Below, in pieces: positions 58,670 to 64,000 of a stretch of 64,000 nucleotides of DNA. Position 1 is the first letter of the stretch. The number at the start of each line of letters is the position of its first letter. The DNA comes from Arenimonas soli. GTDB lineage: Bacteria > Pseudomonadota > Gammaproteobacteria > Xanthomonadales > Xanthomonadaceae. The notes beneath the pieces are model-generated. The model saw nothing but the letters and a program-made list of their open reading frames with translations. It was not told the origin of the DNA and did no database searches. The stretch lies in contig NZ_BMKC01000001.1 in NCBI RefSeq assembly GCF_014643775.1, positions 1,364,001 through 1,428,000 on the forward strand, in the 5' to 3' direction. The translations under genes and the position numbers were made by a program.

Positions 58670-59155
58670 ATGACCATCCAGGTCGGCGACAAGATTCCCA
58701 AGGCCACCCTCAACGTGCTTCGCGACGGGGTCCAGGCCGTGGACACCCACGAATTGTTCGGCGGCAAGAAGGTCGTGCTGTTCGCCGTGCCGGGGGCCTT
58801 CACACCCACCTGCTCGGCCAAGCACATGCCCGGCTACGTCGAGAACATGCCCGCCTTCCGCGAGCGCGGCGTCGAAGTGGCCTGCCTGTCGGTCAACGAC
58901 GCCTTCGTGATGGGTGCCTGGGCCAAGGACCAGGACGTGCCGGCGGACCTGCACATGCTGGCCGATGGCAACGGCGCCTTCACCCAGGCCCTGGGCCTGG
59001 AACTCGACGCCACCGCCTTCGGCATGGGCCTGCGCGCCAAACGTTTCGCCCTGTACGCCGAGGACGGCGTGGTGAAGCAGCTGCACGTCGAAGCGCCCGG
59101 CGAATTCAAGGTCTCGGCGGCCGACCACGTACTGGCGCAGCTGCCCGCCGCCTAG
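58670..59155 (+). CDS. Peroxiredoxin (Prx5 type)
   Basis: The thiol peroxidase reduces H2O2 and organic hydroperoxides. The 161 residues contain the peroxidatic C48 in VPGAFTPTCSAKHMPGY, the Prx5 signature, and the conserved LSVNDAFVMGAWAKDQ. No glutaredoxin domain is fused and no second conserved resolving Cys is seen, so reduction by glutathione or glutaredoxin is likely. A TATAAC hexamer at 58620-58625 is a possible -10 box. Its TAG stop shares a CTAG palindrome with the convergent pbpC stop. Confidence 0.94.
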   Translation: MTIQVGDKIPKATLNVLRDGVQAVDTHELFGGKKVVLFAVPGAFTPTCSAKHMPGYVENMPAFRERGVEVACLSVNDAFVMGAWAKDQDVPADLHMLADGNGAFTQALGLELDATAFGMGLRAKRFALYAEDGVVKQLHVEAPGEFKVSAADHVLAQLPAA

Positions 59156-61518
59156 TCGAGCACGCGCAATCGCAGTTCGGCCCAGGCACCGGTGTCCGCC
59201 AGCGCCGTGACGCGCTGGGGTCCGGCCTGGTCGAAACGTATCGTCCAACTGCCCTGGCCGCGGGTTTCCCCGGCCAGGCGCCCGTTCACCAGCCACTGCA
59301 CCCGTGACGCCGTACCCAGCGCGCGCAGCCGCAGCGTGGGTGGCCGGCTGCTGCCGGGCGGCGCGGCCAGCAGGCTGCCGTCGGCCGGTCCCTCGATACG
59401 CAGGTTTTCCAGGCCCGAAAGCGAATCCGCGGCGCAGTCGGCTGAAAGCGGCGGGATCGCCGAAGCCCTGCGTTCGGCCGCCGGCAGCCAGGGCGCCGCC
59501 AGGCTGGGCCAGCGCGCGATCTCGCGCCGGCTGCGGGTCACCTGGCCCCGGCAATTGGCCGACAGCCGCTGGCCGCTGCGTGCGTCCACCTCTATCGCCA
59601 GGCGGCCTGCACCCCAGGTGCGCGCCTCGCGCTCGGGCAGGGTCGGCGGCAGCTGGCCGGCCAGGGTCCAGGCCTCGCGCCGGCGGTGGCAGAGGCCGGG
59701 CGCCTGCGGGTCCGGCGGCAGGCCCAGCGGCCAGCAGATCTCGCGCTTCTCCACGCTCGCCGGCATCGGCGGGCGCTGGCCGTCGCGCGGGTCGCGCGGC
59801 AGGCCGTCGATGACTTCGAACAACAGGGGCAGCGCGGTGATCGCGCCGTACTGGCCCGGCAGCGGGGTGCCGTCGGGCCGGCCAACCCAGACCCCGACCG
59901 TGTAGCGCGCGGTGCTGCCGATCGCCCAGGCGTCGCGGAAGCCATAGCTGGTCCCGGTTTTCCAGGCCACGCGCTGGCGCCGCGAAGCGTCCACGACGCC
60001 GTCGCGAAGGCCCGGGCGGCCGTGCTGCTCCAGGATTTCGCGGACGATCCAGGCCGAGCCTTCGGAAAGCAGCCGGCGCTCGCGCAGCGGCGTGCCTGGG
60101 GTGTATCGCACCGCGCCGGCCAGCCCCCCGCGGTTGAAGGCCGCGTAGGCACCCACCAGTTCCTCCAAACGCGTGCCGGTGCCGCCCAGGATGATCGACA
60201 GGTTGGGTTTGGCGCCGCGCGGCAGGCGCAACCCGACGCCGCCGTGCGCCAGCCTTGCGGTGAAGCGCTCCGGTCCGACCCGGTCGAGCAGGTCCACGGC
60301 CGGCACGTTCAGGGAAAGCCGCAGCGCCTCGGCCACCGACACCGGGCCGTTGAAGGTCGGGTCGAAGTTGGAGGGGCGGTAATTGCCGAAGGACTGCGGT
60401 GCATCCAGCAGCAGGCTTTCCGAATGCACCAGGCCGTCGTCCATGGCCAGGCCGTACAGGAAGGGCTTGAGCGTCGAGCCCGGCGAGCGCACGGCCCGCA
60501 CCATGTCGACGTGGCCCAGGCGCTCGTCGTCGGCGAAATCGAGCGAACCGACATAGGCGCGGGCTTCCAGCGTCGCGTTGTCCACCACCAGCAGCGCGGC
60601 CGAACTACGTTCGGGCAGTGGCGCGAAATACGCGGCCAGCCGTGCCTCCAGGCTGCGCTGCAGGTCGGCATCGAGCGTGCTGTGGATCCGGCCTTCGCCG
60701 GGGAAGGCGGCGTGCAGGCGCCGGGCCAGCAGCGCCGCGTGCATCGGCGGCCGCAGGCGACGGGAGACGACCGGTTCGATGCGCGCGGCGTCGACCTCGG
60801 CCTGCGTCCAGTCTCCCTGCCGGGCCAGGCGGGCGAGCACCTTGTCGCGCGCCAGCCGCGCCGGCTCCGGGTGCCGGTCGGGGCGCAGCCGGCTGGGCGC
60901 CTGCGGCAGCACCGCCAGCAGCGCCGCCTCGGCGCGCGAAAGCTCCCGGGAGGACTTGCCCAGGTAGGCCCAGCTGGCGGCCTCCACGCCCTCCACGGTG
61001 CCGCCGAAGGGCGCGTGGTTGAGGTACAGCGCCAGGATCTGGGTCTTGTCCAGGCGCCACTCCAGCTGCAGCGCGCGCAGCGCCTGCCGCAGCTTGCCGC
61101 CGAAGGAGCGCGGATGCGGTTCGAGGATGCGCGCGACCTGCATGCTCAGGGTCGACCCGCCGGACACCACGCGGCCATGCCGGAGCCGCTGCCAGGCGGC
61201 GCGACCCAGGGCCAGCGGATTGACGCCGCCGTGGTGGTGGAACCAGCGATCTTCGTAGGCAAGCAGCGCCTGCAGGTAATACGGCGACACCTCGTCCGGC
61301 GCCACCGGATAGCGCCAGGTGCCGTCGCGGTCGGGAAAGGCGCGCAGCGGCTTGCCGTCGGCCGCCAGCACCACGGTGGCGCCGCCGGCGCCGGGCAGCG
61401 GCGGCGGCAGCAGGCGGTCGGCCAGCCACCAGCCACCCAGCCACAGACCCAGGGCCAGCAGCAGCCAGCGGCCCGGTGCCCGCGCCGCGCCGGCCCGCCG
61501 GCTGCCGGGACCGCCCAC
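59152..61518 (-). CDS. pbpC: Penicillin-binding protein 1C
   Basis: The bifunctional peptidoglycan glycosyltransferase/transpeptidase has 788 residues. A membrane anchor spans about 18-36. The GT51 domain (about 60-225) has catalytic E89 in YEDRWFHHHGGVNP. The transpeptidase domain (about 300-560) has S348-T-L-K351 (PGSTLKPF) and KTGTSYGFRDAW. The C-terminal BiPBP_C domain (about 690-788) is typical of PBP1C. The start is GTG at 61518, directly abutting the TGA of the upstream alpha-2-macroglobulin gene. This fits the widely conserved yfhM-pbpC pairing. Confidence 0.96.
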   Translation of the reverse strand: MGGPGSRRAGAARAPGRWLLLALGLWLGGWWLADRLLPPPLPGAGGATVVLAADGKPLRAFPDRDGTWRYPVAPDEVSPYYLQALLAYEDRWFHHHGGVNPLALGRAAWQRLRHGRVVSGGSTLSMQVARILEPHPRSFGGKLRQALRALQLEWRLDKTQILALYLNHAPFGGTVEGVEAASWAYLGKSSRELSRAEAALLAVLPQAPSRLRPDRHPEPARLARDKVLARLARQGDWTQAEVDAARIEPVVSRRLRPPMHAALLARRLHAAFPGEGRIHSTLDADLQRSLEARLAAYFAPLPERSSAALLVVDNATLEARAYVGSLDFADDERLGHVDMVRAVRSPGSTLKPFLYGLAMDDGLVHSESLLLDAPQSFGNYRPSNFDPTFNGPVSVAEALRLSLNVPAVDLLDRVGPERFTARLAHGGVGLRLPRGAKPNLSIILGGTGTRLEELVGAYAAFNRGGLAGAVRYTPGTPLRERRLLSEGSAWIVREILEQHGRPGLRDGVVDASRRQRVAWKTGTSYGFRDAWAIGSTARYTVGVWVGRPDGTPLPGQYGAITALPLLFEVIDGLPRDPRDGQRPPMPASVEKREICWPLGLPPDPQAPGLCHRRREAWTLAGQLPPTLPEREARTWGAGRLAIEVDARSGQRLSANCRGQVTRSRREIARWPSLAAPWLPAAERRASAIPPLSADCAADSLSGLENLRIEGPADGSLLAAPPGSSRPPTLRLRALGTASRVQWLVNGRLAGETRGQGSWTIRFDQAGPQRVTALADTGAWAELRLRVLD

Positions 61519-64000
61519 TCAGGGCGGTCCGACGGTCACCGTGGCCGGGCTGGCACGACCGGTGCCGCGCAGTTCCGGGCGGTACATGTCTTCCGCCTGC
61601 GGCGGCGGCACGGCGTAGGTACCCGGCGTCACCGCCCGCACCAGGTAGAACAGGTGCGCGGCCTGGCCGGGGTAGAGCTTGAGCGCCGCCACGTAGCGGT
61701 CGTCGCGGTATTCCTCGTGCGCCAGGTCGGCGGCGAAGCTGCGCTCGGACAGCGTGATGCCGTTGATGGTCACCCCGCTCCACTGCTCGGGATCGCTGAG
61801 GTTGAGGTTTTCGATCTCGAGGCCGGCGGCCAGGCGGTCGACCACCAGCGCGTCGGGCATGGCCTCGCGCGCCTCGATGCGCAGCGCGGCCACCAGCACC
61901 TGGCCTTCGCGGAGCGGCCCCGGCTTCCAGGGGCTGCCGTCGGGGTTGTGCCAGCTGCGCACGACGCTGATCGCGCTGTCGTCGAAGGCCGGCGCACGCC
62001 GCGGGATGCCGGCGACGTCGAGGATGCTGAACACCGGCGCCTCCGAGTCCGCGGTGAAGCGCACGCCCGCGGCGAGTTCGCCGTGGCCGAAGCTGCGCAC
62101 GTGCACCCGGTCGGGCGTGAGTCCGGAGCTTTCGCCGCCGGCCACCAGGGTGCCGGCGAAGGTGCGCCCGCCGTCCAGCGCCAGCTGCCGCCCCAGGCGC
62201 GCCAGGGCGATCTGCTCGCGGGTGCTGTACCAGGCCGGGCTGCCGCTGCCGCGCGCCTGCAGGTCGCGCGACAGGCCCAGCAGGCGTTCATCCTGGCCGG
62301 CCGCGTCACGCCCGTGTTCGCGCAGCAGCGCAAGCACCAGGGCCTGGTCGCTGATGTCGCTGCCGTAGTCACCCAGCCAGCGCGGACGTTTGGAGGCCTT
62401 GGCCAGGCCTTCGCGGATGGCCGCGTCGCCGCGGGCGGTGTCGCCCTGCAGCGACAGCGCCAGGCCCAGCTGCACCAGCGGCAGGCCGGTCAGCGATTTT
62501 TCCCGCTGGTTGTCGTGCAGCGCGCGCAGCGTGCCCAACGGAGCGCGGTTGAGGCTGGCCAGCACCAGGCCGGCCTGGGCCTGGTAGGCAAAGCGCAGGT
62601 GGTCGGACTGGTCGTAGGCGTAGAACGGCAGGCCACCCGACAGCAGGTCTTCGTTGAGCCGCTCCAGGGTCTTTTGCAGCATCGCCTCGGGCACCGCGAA
62701 GCCGGCGTCGCGCGCGGCCAGCAGGAACTCGGCGATCGCCGGCGTCAGGATCGGCGACGTGTCGCTGCCACCCCACATCGAAAAGTGGCCGCTGTCGGCC
62801 TGCAGCGCAGCCAGGCGGCTGATGCTGGTCTCGAGCCGGCGCCGGCGTTCGTCCTGGCCCAGGCCGGCCAGGTCGAGGCTGGCGGCCGTTTCCTGGTCGA
62901 GCAGCAGCGCGGCGTGGCCACGGCTGAGCGTCTGCTCGGCGCAGCCGTAGGGGTAGTCGAGCAGGTCGCGAAGGGCCTGCGCGAACGGCACCGGCGGCTG
63001 CGCGGCCAGGGTGAGCCGCGCCGACACCGTGGCCGGCATCAGGCCCTCCGCCAGGCTGGCATCCAGGGCCAGCGTGGCCCCCGGCGCCACCGACTGCGCG
63101 CTCGAACGCGCCACCGAACCCCAGGCGGGCCGCACCGGCAGGTCGAACTCGCGGTTGACCGAATGGCCGCCGCCTTCGACCTGCAGTTTCAGCAGCCCCA
63201 GGCCAACGCCTTCGGTGGCCGTCAGCGGGAACGTCAGGGTTTCGCGGGCCCCCGGCGCCAGCGTCACCTTGCGGACGCCACCGGTGACCGCCAGGGGCCC
63301 GTCGGTGCCCAGGCGCAGGCTGAACTCACCGGCCTTGCCGGTGAAGTTCTGCAGGTCCACCGTGACCGTGCTTCGGTCGCCCGGCGCCAGCACGCGCGGC
63401 GCGCTGAGCTCGGCCAGCACCGGTGCCCGCAGCACGCTTTCCGTGCTTGCCTGGCCATAGCGCTCGGCGCCGAAGACCAGGGCCGAGACTCGCAGCGTGC
63501 CGTTGAAGTCCGGGACCGGCAGGGCCACCGTCGCCCGGCCCTGGGCATCGAGCTTCACCGGGCCGGCGAACAGGTCCACGGTCTTGACCCGCGCGGTCGG
63601 ACGCCGCGCCTGCGGCAGCGCCGCCAGCGCCATGTCGCCGCCGAAACGCAGGCGGGCCGATTCTCCGTCGAAACTTTCGATCACGCGGCCGTAAAGATCG
63701 TGGGCCTCGACGCCCAGCCGGCGCTGCGCGAAGAAGTGCGCGGCGGCATCGGGCACCGGGAAGCGGGTGATGTTGATGATGCCCAGGTCCACCGCCGAAA
63801 TCGTCGCCCAGGCGGTCTGACCGGCCAGCGCCGGGGCCGCCACCGTCACCGGCAGGTCGGCTTCGGGTTCGGCCAATGCCGGCGCCTCGATGCTGACGTC
63901 GATGGTCCGCTCGCCACGGTCCATGGGCACGTGCACCACGCCGACGGCCCGCGCCGGCGTCACCTTTTCCAGCGCCGAGCCGCCGCGCAGCACCAGCGCG
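61519..64000 (-). CDS. Bacterial alpha-2-macroglobulin family protein (C-terminal part, cut by window edge)
   Basis: The YfhM-type periplasmic protease-trapping protein is thought to protect the cell after PBP1C-repaired wall breaches. About 827 C-terminal residues are visible; the family is usually 1600-1900 residues, so the start lies beyond 64000. Visible parts include the MG-like region with TAWATISAVDLGIINITRF and the thioester motif PYGCAEQTLSRG (C-x-E-Q intact). An alpha/alpha-barrel thioester domain and the C-terminal receptor-like domain complete it. The stop directly precedes the pbpC start. Confidence 0.94.
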   Translation of the reverse strand, partial: ALVLRGGSALEKVTPARAVGVVHVPMDRGERTIDVSIEAPALAEPEADLPVTVAAPALAGQTAWATISAVDLGIINITRFPVPDAAAHFFAQRRLGVEAHDLYGRVIESFDGESARLRFGGDMALAALPQARRPTARVKTVDLFAGPVKLDAQGRATVALPVPDFNGTLRVSALVFGAERYGQASTESVLRAPVLAELSAPRVLAPGDRSTVTVDLQNFTGKAGEFSLRLGTDGPLAVTGGVRKVTLAPGARETLTFPLTATEGVGLGLLKLQVEGGGHSVNREFDLPVRPAWGSVARSSAQSVAPGATLALDASLAEGLMPATVSARLTLAAQPPVPFAQALRDLLDYPYGCAEQTLSRGHAALLLDQETAASLDLAGLGQDERRRRLETSISRLAALQADSGHFSMWGGSDTSPILTPAIAEFLLAARDAGFAVPEAMLQKTLERLNEDLLSGGLPFYAYDQSDHLRFAYQAQAGLVLASLNRAPLGTLRALHDNQREKSLTGLPLVQLGLALSLQGDTARGDAAIREGLAKASKRPRWLGDYGSDISDQALVLALLREHGRDAAGQDERLLGLSRDLQARGSGSPAWYSTREQIALARLGRQLALDGGRTFAGTLVAGGESSGLTPDRVHVRSFGHGELAAGVRFTADSEAPVFSILDVAGIPRRAPAFDDSAISVVRSWHNPDGSPWKPGPLREGQVLVAALRIEAREAMPDALVVDRLAAGLEIENLNLSDPEQWSGVTINGITLSERSFAADLAHEEYRDDRYVAALKLYPGQAAHLFYLVRAVTPGTYAVPPPQAEDMYRPELRGTGRASPATVTVGPP

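Overview
The window is a GC-rich chromosomal segment (roughly two-thirds G+C by eye) with dense coding. Its gene content points to a gammaproteobacterium of the Xanthomonadales, most likely Lysobacteraceae (Xanthomonas, Lysobacter and relatives). The pointers are a DUF4785 secreted protein, a GntR/YtrA-type operon with the GGTG-N16-CACC operator, a DUF2461 (TIGR02453) protein, a large NAD-type GdhB glutamate dehydrogenase and a chromosomal kynurenine catabolic cluster. I see no tRNA, rRNA, CRISPR array, phage gene or insertion sequence. It reads as core chromosome.

Layout. (a) 1-4306, minus strand: the N-terminal part of dnaB (cut by the window edge), then the rpsF-rpsR-rplI ribosomal operon, a CsbD-like/lipoprotein pair, a 52-residue DUF3309 membrane protein and an IscA/SufA-type Fe-S protein. 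(b) 4430-18327, plus strand: a long run from asnS through small unknown proteins, an atypical SDR, a PilZ protein and nei. It continues into a kynurenine catabolic cluster: 2-aminomuconate-semialdehyde dehydrogenase, carbonic anhydrase, RidA-type deaminase, 3-hydroxyanthranilate dioxygenase, SbtA-type bicarbonate permease, ACMS decarboxylase, kynU and kmo. The run ends with sbcB and a DUF2461 protein. Many junctions are 4-base ATGA overlaps. (c) 18553-21881: a secreted lipase-like protein, a DUF4785 protein and an MFS transporter. (d) 21878-29851, minus strand: 5'-nucleotidase, nadK, gdhB and an acyl-CoA dehydrogenase. (e) 30012-34648: an ArsR-methyltransferase fusion translationally coupled to metH. 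(f) 34666-38395, minus strand: DUF2058, slyX, ugd, an FKBP lipoprotein and glutathione peroxidase.

(g) 38465-44851: a GntR-controlled operon (small leader protein, YtrA-type repressor, ABC ATPase, permease), then a YggN-like lipoprotein, a DUF4097 repeat protein and a double-domain serine hydrolase. (h) fumC and purB lie divergently, followed by roxA (ribosomal oxygenase) and a GNAT fusion. (i) 50125-57035: sucA-sucB-lpd (2-oxoglutarate dehydrogenase), acuI and pilH. (j) 57083-64000: cbpA and hsp20 (with a heat-shock-type promoter) on the minus strand, a peroxiredoxin on the plus strand, then pbpC and a truncated alpha-2-macroglobulin gene on the minus strand.

The most coherent functional block is the kynurenine cluster. 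It encodes every step from kynurenine to 2-oxocrotonate-type products via 2-aminomuconate. Embedded in it are a carbonic anhydrase and a bicarbonate permease, next to an enzyme that releases CO2. Identifications rest on reading translated sequence and recalled family motifs; no database search was possible.
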